DNA from: Euzebya sp.
GTDB lineage: Bacteria; Actinomycetota; Nitriliruptoria; Euzebyales; Euzebyaceae
Reading direction: 5' to 3'
NCBI RefSeq assembly: GCF_964222135.1
Contig: NZ_CAXQBR010000003.1
Coordinates: forward strand, 62,001 to 126,000
DNA length: 64,000 nucleotides
Made by a program: the position numbers and the translations under genes. The first letter of the stretch is position 1, and the number at the start of each line of letters is the position of its first letter. Below, piece after piece: positions 33,701 through 44,041 of the stretch. Under the pieces are notes generated by a model, which was not told the DNA's origin, did no database searches, and saw only the letters and a list, made by a program, of their open reading frames with translations.

Positions 33701-35482
33701 ATGCCGCACGAGACCGAGGTCATCGCGCTCCTGGCGGTCGGCTTCGGGATCGCGTTCCTGCTCGGGCTGATCGCCCAGCGCCTCCGCATGCCGCCGCTCG
33801 TCGGCTACCTCCTCGCGGGCGTCGCGGTCGGTCCCTTCACGCCGGGCTTCGTCGCCGACGCCGAGATCGCCGGCCAGTTCGCCGAGATCGGCGTCATCCT
33901 GCTCATGTTCGGGGTCGGTCTGCACTTCTCCGTCGAGGACCTGCTGGCCGTCCGCCGGATCTCCCTCCCGGGCGCCATCGTGCAGATCGTCTCGGCGACC
34001 GCGATGGGTGCGGTCATGGCCCGCACGTGGGGCTGGACGTGGGGGGAGGGGCTGGTCCTGGGCGTCTCCCTGTCGGTCGCCAGCACCGTCGTGCTGCTCC
34101 GGGCACTCGACGCGCGCGGCCTGGTCGACTCCGTCGACGGGCGCATCGCCGTCGGCTGGTTGATCGTCGAGGACCTGGCGATGGTGCTCGCCCTCGTCCT
34201 GCTGCCGACCCTCGCCCTCCCGCTCGGCGGCACCCCGATGGCAGACGGTCCCACCGCCATCGGGCCCGCCGTCGCGTGGATGCTGGCCCAGGTCGTCGCG
34301 TTCCTCGCCATCATGTTCGTCGCGGGCCGCAGGGTCGTGCCGTGGCTCCTCGGCAACGTGGCCCGCACCGGCTCCCGGGAGCTGTTCACCCTCGCCGTCC
34401 TCGCCGCCGCCGTCGGGATCGCAGTCGGCGCGGCCGCCCTGTTCGACGTGTCGTTCGCCCTGGGGGCGTTCTTCGCCGGGGTCGTGATCAGCGAGTCGGA
34501 CCTGAGCCACCAGGCCGCGGCGGATGCGCTGCCGTTCCAGGACGCCTTCGCGGTCCTCTTCTTCGTGGCCGTCGGCATGCTCTTCGACCCGGCGATCCTG
34601 GTCGAGCAGCCGCTGCGGGTCCTCGGCGTCCTCGTGATCATCCTGGTCGGCAAGTCCCTCGCCGCGCTCGTGCTGGTGCTCACCTTCCGGTACCCCGTCC
34701 GGACCGCCCTCATCGTGGCCGCGAGCCTGGCGCAGATCGGCGAGTTCTCGTTCATCCTCGCGGGGTTGGGTGCCTCCCTGGACCTGCTCCCCGAGGGCGG
34801 CGAGAGCCTCATCCTGGCCGGCGCGCTCCTGTCGATCACCGCCAACCCGGTGATCTTCAGCACCGTCGACCCGATCGCCAGGTGGATCCGGGCGCGGCCC
34901 AGGCTGGCGGACCTGCTCGAACGGCCCTCGGGCAGCCTCTCCGCGCTGCCGGAGGCGGTCGGGCGGGCGCCGCTCGACGACCACGCCGTCCTGGTGGGGC
35001 ACGGCCGCGTGGGCCAGCCGGTGGCCGCGGCCCTGCAGGCCGAGGGCATCACCTACCTCGTCGTCGAGCGGAACCGGGAGGTGGTCGAGGCCCTGCGCGA
35101 CGAGGGCGTGCCGATCGTCTACGGCGACGCGACCCGGCCGGCGATCCTCGGGCACCTCCACCTCGAACGTGCCCGCCTGCTGATCGTCACCACCCCCGAC
35201 GCCTTCGAGGCGCGGCGCATCGTGGACCACGCCCGCACGGTCAACCCCGACATCGACGTCGTCGTCCGGACCCACACCGACGAGGGCCGCAGAGATCTCG
35301 AGGCCCTCGGGGTGGGCCGTGCGGTCTTCGCCGAGCAGGAGCTCGCCCTGGCGGTGATCCGCTACGCGTTCGGCAGCTTCGGCATCGTCCGGGACATGTC
35401 GGACGTGGCGGCGGCCACCCTGGGCCTGTCGCACCCGCACGTCGGGCGTGACGAGGACCCTCGGGTGGCCGACGACGGCTGA
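33701..35482 (+). CDS. Monovalent cation:proton antiporter (KhtU/KefB-like) with TrkA-N domain
   Basis: 593 residues. About 12-13 CPA2 membrane helices (LLAGVAVGPFTPGFV, ILLMFGVGLHFSVEDLL, SLSVASTVVLLRALDARG, VGWLIVEDLAMVL, SFALGAFFAGVVISES) are followed by a cytoplasmic Rossmann TrkA-N domain (VLVGHGRVGQPVAAALQAEG, GDATRPAILGH). It exports K+ or another monovalent cation in exchange for protons. The partner subunit is encoded 9 bp upstream, so these two form an operon. Confidence 0.9.
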   Translation: MPHETEVIALLAVGFGIAFLLGLIAQRLRMPPLVGYLLAGVAVGPFTPGFVADAEIAGQFAEIGVILLMFGVGLHFSVEDLLAVRRISLPGAIVQIVSATAMGAVMARTWGWTWGEGLVLGVSLSVASTVVLLRALDARGLVDSVDGRIAVGWLIVEDLAMVLALVLLPTLALPLGGTPMADGPTAIGPAVAWMLAQVVAFLAIMFVAGRRVVPWLLGNVARTGSRELFTLAVLAAAVGIAVGAAALFDVSFALGAFFAGVVISESDLSHQAAADALPFQDAFAVLFFVAVGMLFDPAILVEQPLRVLGVLVIILVGKSLAALVLVLTFRYPVRTALIVAASLAQIGEFSFILAGLGASLDLLPEGGESLILAGALLSITANPVIFSTVDPIARWIRARPRLADLLERPSGSLSALPEAVGRAPLDDHAVLVGHGRVGQPVAAALQAEGITYLVVERNREVVEALRDEGVPIVYGDATRPAILGHLHLERARLLIVTTPDAFEARRIVDHARTVNPDIDVVVRTHTDEGRRDLEALGVGRAVFAEQELALAVIRYAFGSFGIVRDMSDVAAATLGLSHPHVGRDEDPRVADDG

Positions 35483-35514
35483 GCCCCGTCGGGCCGTCAG
35501 ACCACTGTCCGTTT

Positions 35515-35579
35515 CCCCCTCTTGACGAGGGGGTACGTGGGCCCGGTAGGAGCGGCCGGTCCCACCCGACGGCCGCTCC
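35515..35579 (+). promoter_or_regulatory. Two hairpins in front of the sugar ABC operon
   Basis: CCCCCTC (35515-35521) pairs with GAGGGGG (35527-35533) over a 5-nt loop, and GGAGCGGCCG (35549-35558) pairs perfectly with CGGCCGCTCC (35570-35579) over an 11-nt loop. They lie 30-100 bp after the antiporter stop and 40-100 bp before the solute-binding gene. Roles could be terminator, operator or leader structure. TTGACG at 35522-35527 falls inside the first hairpin, so I do not call it a -35 box. Confidence 0.55.
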
Positions 35580-35615
35580 GCTGGACGAGCCGCGGGTGGG
35601 GGTTCGGGAGGGCCC

Positions 35616-36878
35616 ATGGCGCATCCGGGTGGACGGCGGAACCGACCTGGGCGGGTGGTCGCCACGGTGTCGGTGCTGGCCCTGCTCCTGGCTGCCTGCG
35701 GCTCCTCGGGAGGTGAGGGCGACCAGCTCAACTTCTACATCTTCGACGAGCCGTCCGGCTCCTTCGAGGCGGCCGCGGAGGCGTGCAGCGGCGACGACTA
35801 CACGATCAACGTCGAGACGCTCCCCTCCGACGCCGACCAGCAGCGCGAGCAGCTGGTCCGCCGGCTCGCCGCCGGCGACACCTCCATCGACCTCATCGGC
35901 ATGGACGTCATCTGGACCGCCGAGTTCGCCGGTGCCGAGTGGATCCTGCCGTTCGAGGGCGAGGCGGCGGAGACCGCGACGGAGGGCCGGCTCGAGGCGC
36001 CGGTCCAGACCGCGACGTACGAGGACCAGATCTGGGGCGCGCCGTTCACCTCGAACACCCAGCTGCTGTGGTACCGCAGCGACCTGGTCGACGAGGCCCC
36101 GGAGACGTGGGACGAGATGCTCGACGAGGCGGAGCGGCTGGCCGAGGAGGGTGAGCCGCACCTCATCCAAGCGCAGGGGCAGCGCTACGAGGGGCTGACG
36201 GTCTTCGCGAACACCATGATCCAGTCGGCCGGCACCGAGGTGCTCGGCGAGGACGGCGAGGAGGTCGTCCTCGAGGAGGAACCCACCAGGGCCGCGCTGG
36301 ACACGATGGCGCGCTTCGCCAACTCCGTCGCCGCCGCCGACACCCTGTCGACGTCGCTCGAGGACACCGGACGACTCGAGTTCGAGGCCGGCGAATCGGC
36401 GTTCATGCTGAACTACCCGTTCGTCTACCCCTCCGCGGAGGAGAACGCGCCCGACATCTTCGAGGACATGGAGTACGCGGTGTTCCCCTCCGTCGTCGAG
36501 GGCGAGCCGGCGCAGGTCACGATCGGCGGCATCAACGTCGGCGTCGGCGCCCAGACCGCCGACCCCGAGCGGGCGTTCGAGGCGGCGAACTGCATCGCCA
36601 GCGAGGAGAACCAGAAGGTCGCCAACCTCGAGGGCGGGCTGCCGCCCACGTCCGAGGCGCTGTACGAGGACGAGGAGATCCAGGAGGCGTACCCGTTCAT
36701 CGGGACGGTGCTCGAGACGCTCCAGAACGCCGCGGTGCGGCCCAAGAGCCCCCGCTACAACGACGTGTCGCTGGCGATCTCCGGCAGCCTGCACCCGATG
36801 GCGCAGATCGACGACGACACCTACGACCAGCTGGTGCAGGCCGTCGAGCGCGCCCTCCAGGGAGAGGGGCTCCTGTGA
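35616..36878 (+). CDS. Sugar ABC transporter solute-binding lipoprotein (LpqY-like)
   Basis: 420 residues from ATG 35616 (GGGAGGG upstream). Lipoprotein signal ending in LLLAACGS. The family-1 extracellular binding fold is clear: DIDLIGMDVIWTAEF-type segment, GAPFTSNTQLLWYRSDLVDEAP, NYPFVYPS and VTIGGINVGV. This is the maltose/trehalose class; gene order and ATPase type resemble the LpqY-SugABC trehalose importer. Trehalose is likely but maltose-type sugars are not excluded. The stop overlaps the next start by 4 bases. Confidence 0.88.
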   Translation: MAHPGGRRNRPGRVVATVSVLALLLAACGSSGGEGDQLNFYIFDEPSGSFEAAAEACSGDDYTINVETLPSDADQQREQLVRRLAAGDTSIDLIGMDVIWTAEFAGAEWILPFEGEAAETATEGRLEAPVQTATYEDQIWGAPFTSNTQLLWYRSDLVDEAPETWDEMLDEAERLAEEGEPHLIQAQGQRYEGLTVFANTMIQSAGTEVLGEDGEEVVLEEEPTRAALDTMARFANSVAAADTLSTSLEDTGRLEFEAGESAFMLNYPFVYPSAEENAPDIFEDMEYAVFPSVVEGEPAQVTIGGINVGVGAQTADPERAFEAANCIASEENQKVANLEGGLPPTSEALYEDEEIQEAYPFIGTVLETLQNAAVRPKSPRYNDVSLAISGSLHPMAQIDDDTYDQLVQAVERALQGEGLL

Positions 36879-37828
36879 GCACGAGCACGAGCACGAGCAC
36901 GGCTGACGCGGAGGTCGACACCGCCACGTCCTCGGGAGGAGGAGGGGGGAGGTCTGATCGCCAGAAGGCCGAGCGCAAGCTCGGGTGGATGCTGTGCGCC
37001 CCCGCGGTCTTCGTCATGGTGCTGGTGACCGGCTACCCGATCCTCTACGCGGGCTGGCTGAGCCTGCAGGAGTACGACCTGCGCTTCCCCGACGAGGCGT
37101 CGTTCGTCGGGTTCGCGAACTACATCTCGGTGCTGACCTCGTCGACGTGGTGGGACGTCGTCCTGGCCACGGTGATCATCACCGTCGCGTCGGTCACCGT
37201 GGAGCTGATCCTCGGGTTCGCCCTCGCGTTCGTGATGCACCGGGCGCTGTTCGGCCGAGGAGTCGTGCGCGCCTCGATCCTGATCCCGTACGGCATCATC
37301 ACCGTCGTCGCGGCGCTGGCGTGGAAGTTCGCCTTCGATCCCTCCACCGGGTTCGTCAACCCGCTCCTCGGCATCGACCAGATCTGGTTCGGCGAGACCT
37401 GGTCGGCGTTCTTCGTCATCATCCTCACCGAGATCTGGAAGACGACGCCGTTCATGGCGCTGCTGCTGCTGGCCGGCCTGACGCTGGTGCCCGCCGACCT
37501 GCTGAAGGCGGCCCAGGTCGACGGCGCCACCGCCTGGAAGCGGTTCACGCGGATCACCCTCCCGATGATGAAGCCCGCGGTGCTGGTGGCGCTGCTGTTC
37601 CGGACCCTCGACGCCTTCCGGATCTTCGACGCGGTCTACGTCATGACCCGCGGGGCGAGGGGGACCGAAACGGTGTCGGTGACCGGTTACGAGACCCTCG
37701 TCATCCGGTTGAACCTGGGGCTCGGATCAGCGATCTCGGTGCTCATGTTCCTGATGGTCCTGCTCATCGCGTTCCTCTTCGTCAAGGGCTTCGGCGCCAA
37801 CCTGGACCAGCAGCGAGGGGAGATCTGA
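36875..37828 (+). CDS. Sugar ABC transporter permease (SugA-like)
   Basis: 317 residues from GTG 36875, overlapping the binding-protein stop. Six membrane helices and the binding-protein-dependent transport signature ([20 protein letters not shown], the EAA loop that contacts the ATPase). The N-terminus begins with STSTSTST, encoded by four tandem GAGCAC hexamers (36877-36900). Hexamer slippage would change only the number of Ser-Thr pairs, not the frame. Confidence 0.88.
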   Translation: MSTSTSTSTADAEVDTATSSGGGGGRSDRQKAERKLGWMLCAPAVFVMVLVTGYPILYAGWLSLQEYDLRFPDEASFVGFANYISVLTSSTWWDVVLATVIITVASVTVELILGFALAFVMHRALFGRGVVRASILIPYGIITVVAALAWKFAFDPSTGFVNPLLGIDQIWFGETWSAFFVIILTEIWKTTPFMALLLLAGLTLVPADLLKAAQVDGATAWKRFTRITLPMMKPAVLVALLFRTLDAFRIFDAVYVMTRGARGTETVSVTGYETLVIRLNLGLGSAISVLMFLMVLLIAFLFVKGFGANLDQQRGEI

Positions 37829-37829
37829 C

Positions 37830-38669
37830 GTGGACGACCGGAACGCGAGCACGCGCGAGAAGGTGCTGTGGGCGATCGGTTCGGTGGCGGTGATCGTCTA
37901 CGCGATGATCCCGGTCGCCTGGATCGTGTCGCTGTCGCTCAAGCCGAACAGCGAGCTGACCGACGGCCGGTTCATCCCCGCCACGGTCAGCTTCGACAAC
38001 TACGCGGCGATCTTCGAGGACCCGCAGTTCCCCGCGGCGCTGCGCAACTCCATCGGCATCGCGCTGATCTCCACGGTGCTGGCGGTCATCCTCGCCATGT
38101 TCGCCGCCTACGCGATCGTCCGGCTCGACTTCCCGGGCCGGCGCCTGGTCCTCGGCGGGGCGCTGGCGATCGCGATGTTCCCGCCGGTGTCGGTCATCGG
38201 TCCGCTGTTCAACATGTGGCGGTCGCTGGGGCTGTTCGACACCTGGGCGGGCCTGGTGATCCCGTACATGACGTTCACGCTGCCGCTCGCGATCTGGACG
38301 CTGTCGGCGTTCTTCAGGGAGATCCCCTGGGACCTCGACAAGGCCGCCCGCGTGGACGGCGCGACGCCGTTCCAGGCCTTCCGGCGCGTCATCGCCCCGC
38401 TCGCTGCCCCCGGCGTGTTCACCTCGGCGATCCTCGTGTTCATCTTCGCCTGGAACGACTTCCTCTTCGCGACCTCGCTGACGTCCACGAACAGCGCGCG
38501 GACCGTGCCCGCCGCGATCGCGTTCTTCACCGGGTCGAGCCAGTTCGAGCAGCCCACCGGATCGGTGGCGGCCGCATCGGTCGTCGTGACGGTCCCGATC
38601 ATCATCATGGTGCTGCTCTTCCAGCGCCGCATCGTGTCGGGGTTGACCTCCGGCGCCGTCAAGGGATAG
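37830..38669 (+). CDS. Sugar ABC transporter permease (SugB-like)
   Basis: 279 residues from GTG 37830, one base after the previous stop. Six helices; EAA loop [20 protein letters not shown]; typical start [17 protein letters not shown]. It forms the heterodimeric channel with the preceding permease. The next gene begins 8 bp later. Confidence 0.9.
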   Translation: MDDRNASTREKVLWAIGSVAVIVYAMIPVAWIVSLSLKPNSELTDGRFIPATVSFDNYAAIFEDPQFPAALRNSIGIALISTVLAVILAMFAAYAIVRLDFPGRRLVLGGALAIAMFPPVSVIGPLFNMWRSLGLFDTWAGLVIPYMTFTLPLAIWTLSAFFREIPWDLDKAARVDGATPFQAFRRVIAPLAAPGVFTSAILVFIFAWNDFLFATSLTSTNSARTVPAAIAFFTGSSQFEQPTGSVAAASVVVTVPIIIMVLLFQRRIVSGLTSGAVKG

Positions 38670-38677
38670 GAGCAGAC

Positions 38678-39861
<1,184 letters not shown>

Positions 39862-39865
<4 letters not shown>

Positions 39866-40344
39866 GCCCGGACCGCCGCGCTACGGAACCGCTCGAGGTA
39901 CAGCGGCCAGCCCTCGGTGTCGCGGACACCGTCCGCCAGGTCGGTCCAGCCGTCGCCGTGGCGGTCGAGGTGGCGGTGCTCGAGCTCGACCCGGGTCCGG
40001 TCGGGTGACTCGGCGACGAAGCGGACCTCCACCTCGCTGGCCTTCGCCAGGTCGGTCTCGAGCTGCCAGCGCGGGGAGATGTCCCAGGTGAACACCAGCC
40101 GGTCCGGCGGCTCGTAGGCCAGCACGCGACCCCAGGCGCACTCCGACCCGTCGACCCCGCGGTCGTAGACCCGGCCGTCCTCGCGGGGTTCGAGCACGGA
40201 CTCGGCGATGTCGACGGCGAGCAGGTTGTGCTCCCGCGGCTTGATCGCGTCGAAGCGTTCGACGAAGACCCGGAAGGCCCGGTCGATGGGGGCGTCGACG
40301 ACGATGTCGTGGCGCACGGTGGTGGCGGTGGTCTGGGGGGTCAT
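39862..40344 (-). CDS. SRPBCC/AHSA1 family protein
   Basis: 160 residues; a START-like fold (VVDAPIDRAFRVFVERF, AWGRVLAYEPPDRLVFTWDI, TRVELEHRHL). It is translationally coupled to the ArsR-family gene upstream (4-bp overlap). ArsR-AHSA1 pairs are frequent; ligand and function are unknown. Cytoplasmic. Confidence 0.88.
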
Positions 40345-40643
40345 GTGTCCTCCTCGGGGTCCTCGACGAGCGTGGCGTAGGTGGTGAGCGCCTGGTCCCA
40401 GAAGCGGTCGAGTTGCTCACGGAGCGCGCGCAGCCCCTCGGGGTCCGGCGTGTAGATCCGCCGGGTGCCCTCGGGCCGGTCCTGCACCAGGCCGGCGGTC
40501 TTCAGCGCCTTCAGGTGCTGGGAGACCGCGGGGCGGCTGATCGGCATCACGTCGGCGATCTCGCCGACCGCCCGGGGGCGAGCGACCACGAGCTCGAAGA
40601 TGTGTCGCCGCGTCGGGTCCGCCAACGCGCTCCAACCGTCCAT
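40341..40643 (-). CDS. ArsR-family winged-helix regulator
   Basis: 100 residues from ATG 40643. The helix-turn-helix is clear: LADPTRRHIFELVVARPRAV, then ISRPAVSQHLKALKTAGLV. It has no Cys metal site like classical ArsR, so it probably belongs to the non-metal subgroup that accompanies AHSA1 proteins. Upstream DNA holds GTAAGC twice (40648-40653, 40665-40670), 17 bp apart, and the palindrome TTGGCTACCAA (40673-40683), possible operators for autorepression. Confidence 0.88.
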   Translation of the reverse strand: MDGWSALADPTRRHIFELVVARPRAVGEIADVMPISRPAVSQHLKALKTAGLVQDRPEGTRRIYTPDPEGLRALREQLDRFWDQALTTYATLVEDPEEDT

Positions 40644-40743
40644 ATCCGTAAGCTAGCACGAACGGTAAGCGATTGGCTACCAAGTTCTCCGCAGGTCCCC
40701 GATGTCGCTCGTCACCACGAGGTCGTGCCCGCACCACGGTGGT

Positions 40744-40861
40744 GGTCTGTCAGGTTCGTTGCGCAGGCCGGAACGAAGGTGACAGGCCTTGGCCGTCGCG
40801 CGCTGTCGCCCCCGGAGGTCTGTCGGGTTCGTTGCGCAGACCGGAACGAAGGTGACAGACC
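40744..40861. repeat. Two 45-bp repeats with internal dyad symmetry
   Basis: Copies at 40744-40788 and 40817-40861 differ at three positions. Each begins GGTCTGTC and ends GACAG(A/G)CC, which pair with each other, and contains a second inner dyad TTCGTT / AACGAA. They lie in the 277-bp gap between the ilvD 3' end and the ArsR gene start (both on the minus strand). In the outer stem the copies differ by one pair, A:T versus G.T wobble. A weaker relative is at 51232. They may form RNA hairpins or be a dispersed repeat family. Nothing else in this gap looks like a gene. Confidence 0.75.
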
Positions 40862-40921
40862 CCTCCGGGGCTCACGCCTCCGCGGTCTCACGTCCCCGCC
40901 GGCAGCCAGCGGGCGACGGCC

Positions 40922-42763
40922 CTAGTCGAGCGAGCGCACCGCGCCGGTGTCGGCGCTGGTCACCATCCGGGCGTAGGCCCGCAGGGCCTGGCTGACCACG
41001 CGCGTGCGGTCGCGCGGGGTGTAGGCCGCGTCGCCGCGTGCCTCCTCCTCCGCGCGGCGGCGGGCCAGCTCGTCGTCGTCCACCCGCAGCTGGATCGAGC
41101 GGGCGGGGATGTCGATGTCGATCACGTCGCCGTCGCGGACGAGCGCGATGGCCCCGCCGGCGGCGGCCTCCGGCGAGGCGTGGCCGATCGACAGCCCGGA
41201 GGTGCCGCCGGAGAACCGGCCTTCGGTCAGCAGCGCGCACTGCGTGCCCAACCCCCGGCTCTTGATGTACGTGGTGGGGTACAGCATCTCCTGCATCCCC
41301 GGGCCGCCCTTCGGGCCCTCGTAGCGGACGATGACCACGTCGCCGGCCTGCACCTCCTCGCCGAGGATGCCCGCGACCGCGTCGTCCTGGCTCTCGTAGA
41401 CCTTGGCGGTCCCGCTGAAGGTGAAGTTCGACTCGTCGACACCGGCGGTCTTCACGATGCAGCCGCGCTCGGCGATGTTGCCGTACAGCACGGCCAGCCC
41501 GCCCTCCGCGGTGTAGGCGTGCGCGACGTCGCGGATGCAGCCCCCCTCCCGGTCGAGGTCGAGCGAGGGCCAGCGGGTGTCCTGGCTGAACGCCTCCTGG
41601 GTGGGGATGCCACCGGGGCCCGCGCTGAACAGCCGGTGGGCCTCCGCGGTCGCGGTGGGCCGCACGACGTCCCACTGGTCCAGGGCGGCCGCCAGGGTGT
41701 CGGCGTGCACGGTCTGCACCGACGTGTCGATCAGGCCGCCGCGGTCGAGCTCGCCGAGGATCCCCATGATCCCGCCGGCCCGGTGGACGTCCTCCATGTG
41801 GTACTGCGGGGTGCTCGGGGCGACCTTGCACAGGTTCGGGACGCGCCGGCTGATCGCGTCGATGTCGGCCATGGTGAAGTCGATCCCGCCCTCCTGGGCG
41901 GCGGCCAGGATGTGGAGGACGGTGTTGGTCGACCCGCCCATCGCGATGTCGAGCGCCATCGCGTTCTCGAACGCGGTCCGGTTCGCGATCGCGCGCGGCA
42001 GGACCGACGCGTCGTCCTTCTCGTAGTGGCGGCGGGCCAGGTCGACGATCGTGCGGCCGGCGGCCAGGAACAGCTCACGCCGGTCGGCGTGGGTGGCCAG
42101 CGTCGAGCCGTTCCCCGGCAGGCTCAGCCCCAGCGCCTCGGTGAGGCAGTTCATCGAGTTGGCGGTGAACATCCCCGAGCAGGACCCGCACGTCGGGCAG
42201 GCGGACCGCTCGACCGCGGCGACGTCGGCGTCGCTGACCCGGGCGTCGCCCGCCTTCATCATCGCGTCGATCAGGTCGAGCTTGACCTCCGCGCCGGCCA
42301 GCTGGGTCTTCCCGGCCTCCATCGGCCCACCGCTCACGAACACCGTCGGGACGTTCAGGCGCAACGCCGCGTTCAGCATCCCGGGGGTGATCTTGTCGCA
42401 GTTCGAGATGCACACCAGCGCGTCGGCGCAGTGGGCGTTGACCATGTACTCGACGGAGTCGGCGATCAGGTCGCGGCTGGGCAGGCTGTACAGCATCCCG
42501 CCGTGGCCCATCGCGATGCCGTCGTCGACGGCGATCGTGTTGAACTCCTTCGCGACCCCGCCGGCCGCCTCGATCTCGCGGGCGACCAGCTGACCGAGGT
42601 CCTTCAGGTGCACGTGGCCCGGCACGAACTGGGTGAAGGAGTTCGCGATCGCGATGATCGGCTTCTCGAAGTCCTCGTCGGTCATCCCGGTCGCCCGCCA
42701 GAGCGCGCGGGCTCCGGCCATGTTGCGTCCGTGGGTGGTGGTGCGGGAGCGGTACGCGGGCAT
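40922..42763 (-). CDS. ilvD: Dihydroxy-acid dehydratase
   Basis: 613 residues, the normal length. IlvD/Edd signatures are present: the cluster Cys motifs [12 protein letters not shown] and [20 protein letters not shown], early conserved [14 protein letters not shown] and late [12 protein letters not shown]. It dehydrates 2,3-dihydroxy-isovalerate and -methylvalerate in valine/isoleucine synthesis and carries an Fe-S cluster. Single gene here; the other ilv genes are not in the window. Confidence 0.96.
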   Translation of the reverse strand: MPAYRSRTTTHGRNMAGARALWRATGMTDEDFEKPIIAIANSFTQFVPGHVHLKDLGQLVAREIEAAGGVAKEFNTIAVDDGIAMGHGGMLYSLPSRDLIADSVEYMVNAHCADALVCISNCDKITPGMLNAALRLNVPTVFVSGGPMEAGKTQLAGAEVKLDLIDAMMKAGDARVSDADVAAVERSACPTCGSCSGMFTANSMNCLTEALGLSLPGNGSTLATHADRRELFLAAGRTIVDLARRHYEKDDASVLPRAIANRTAFENAMALDIAMGGSTNTVLHILAAAQEGGIDFTMADIDAISRRVPNLCKVAPSTPQYHMEDVHRAGGIMGILGELDRGGLIDTSVQTVHADTLAAALDQWDVVRPTATAEAHRLFSAGPGGIPTQEAFSQDTRWPSLDLDREGGCIRDVAHAYTAEGGLAVLYGNIAERGCIVKTAGVDESNFTFSGTAKVYESQDDAVAGILGEEVQAGDVVIVRYEGPKGGPGMQEMLYPTTYIKSRGLGTQCALLTEGRFSGGTSGLSIGHASPEAAAGGAIALVRDGDVIDIDIPARSIQLRVDDDELARRRAEEEARGDAAYTPRDRTRVVSQALRAYARMVTSADTGAVRSLD

Positions 42764-42853
42764 GGCGACAGGCTATGCCGCCGCCACCCCGACGCCCCAG
42801 TCGAGCCGGCTCTGGGTTGGGTCCGCCTCCGACGCAGACCTACGATCCTGCGC

Positions 42854-44041
42854 GTGACCCCGACCCGACGCGCCGTGGCCGTCACGGTCGTCGGTACGAC
42901 CGCGAGCGTGCTGCCCGCGTTCCTCACCGGTGCGGTCGCCGTGCAGCTCGGCGCCGACCTCGGCATCGGCAACGCCGGCATCGGGCTGGCCATCGGGGCC
43001 TTCTACGCGAGCGCCTCGCTCGCCTCGGCCCTCCTCGGCCGCGCGGCGGAGCGGATCGGCCCGGCCACCGCGATGCGGTCCGGGTTGGTGATCACGATCA
43101 TCGCCCAGGTCGCGGTCGCGACCGCCGTGTCCGACGCCGTGGCGCTGTCCGCCGTCCTGCTGGTCGGCGGCTGCGCCAACGCGCTGACCCAGCCGGCGGC
43201 GAACCTGCTGCTCGCCGGCCGGCTGCCCGCACGACGGCTCGGGCTGGCCTTCGCGCTCAAGCAGTCGGGGATGCCGCTCGCGTCGCTGCTCGGCGGGGTT
43301 GCGGTGCCGGCCCTCGCGCTGACGATCGGCTGGCAGGCGGCGTACGCCGCCGGGGCGGTGCTGGCCGTCGCGGTCCTGCTCGTGGTGCCGCGCGACCCCG
43401 GCGTCCGCGCTGCGGCAGGGCGGGTCCGCCCACGACCGGACCTGCCCCCCTGGGTGCTGCGGCGCTATGCCCTGGCAGGCCTGCTGGGCGCGACCGCCGC
43501 CGCCGGGTTGGTGACGTTCCTCGTCTCCGCGGCGGAGGACGCGGGGCTCAGCGAGTCCGCCGCCGGGTTGCTGCTCACCGGCGGCGCCCTCCTCGGCATC
43601 GTGTCGCGGCGGGCCCACGGCCAGCTCGCCGATCGGGGCCGGCTCGTGCCGCTGCCCCGGGCGACGGGGCTGCTGGCGCTCGGGGCGGCAGGGCTCGCCG
43701 TCCTGGCGGTCGACACCACCTGGGGCTACCTGGTCGGGGTGGTGCCGGCGTTCGCCTGCGGGTGGGCGTGGCCGGGGCTGTTCAACCTGTCCGTCGTGCA
43801 GCGCAACCCGTCGGCGCCGGCGGCCGCCACCGGCGTCACCCAGACCGGCGTGTACGTCGGGGCGGGGGCCGGCCCGGCTGTCGGCGGCCTCGTCGCGGAC
43901 GCGCTGGGCTATCCGTGGCTGTGGCTGATGTGCGCGGCCGCGTTGGCCGGCGCCGCGCTGGTCGCCCGGTCGTTGCAGGCGGGCGTGGACGCGGACGGGG
44001 TCAGGGACGCCCGAACAGCTCGGCGACCACACGCGGCTTGA
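42854..44041 (+). CDS. MFS transporter
   Basis: 395 residues from GTG 42854. Twelve hydrophobic segments, the family A-like motif near GRAAERIGPATAMRSG, a central loop at ~185-205 and the late TGVTQTGVYVGAGAGPAVGG segment. It matches small drug or metabolite efflux MFS proteins; the substrate is unknown. The 3' end overlaps the convergent acyl-CoA synthetase gene by 41 bp. Confidence 0.85.
   Translation: MTPTRRAVAVTVVGTTASVLPAFLTGAVAVQLGADLGIGNAGIGLAIGAFYASASLASALLGRAAERIGPATAMRSGLVITIIAQVAVATAVSDAVALSAVLLVGGCANALTQPAANLLLAGRLPARRLGLAFALKQSGMPLASLLGGVAVPALALTIGWQAAYAAGAVLAVAVLLVVPRDPGVRAAAGRVRPRPDLPPWVLRRYALAGLLGATAAAGLVTFLVSAAEDAGLSESAAGLLLTGGALLGIVSRRAHGQLADRGRLVPLPRATGLLALGAAGLAVLAVDTTWGYLVGVVPAFACGWAWPGLFNLSVVQRNPSAPAAATGVTQTGVYVGAGAGPAVGGLVADALGYPWLWLMCAAALAGAALVARSLQAGVDADGVRDARTARRPHAA

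Noticed and set aside
35522-35552. TTGACG with a downstream TAGGAG as a promoter for the sugar operon
   Set aside because: Spacing is 19 bases, the -10 is poor and the -35 lies within the loop of a hairpin. Kept only as part of the hairpin feature.
36877-36900. Four GAGCAC hexamers as a phase-variation switch
   Set aside because: Gain or loss of 6-bp units keeps the reading frame and only changes a Ser-Thr tail at the N-terminus of the permease.
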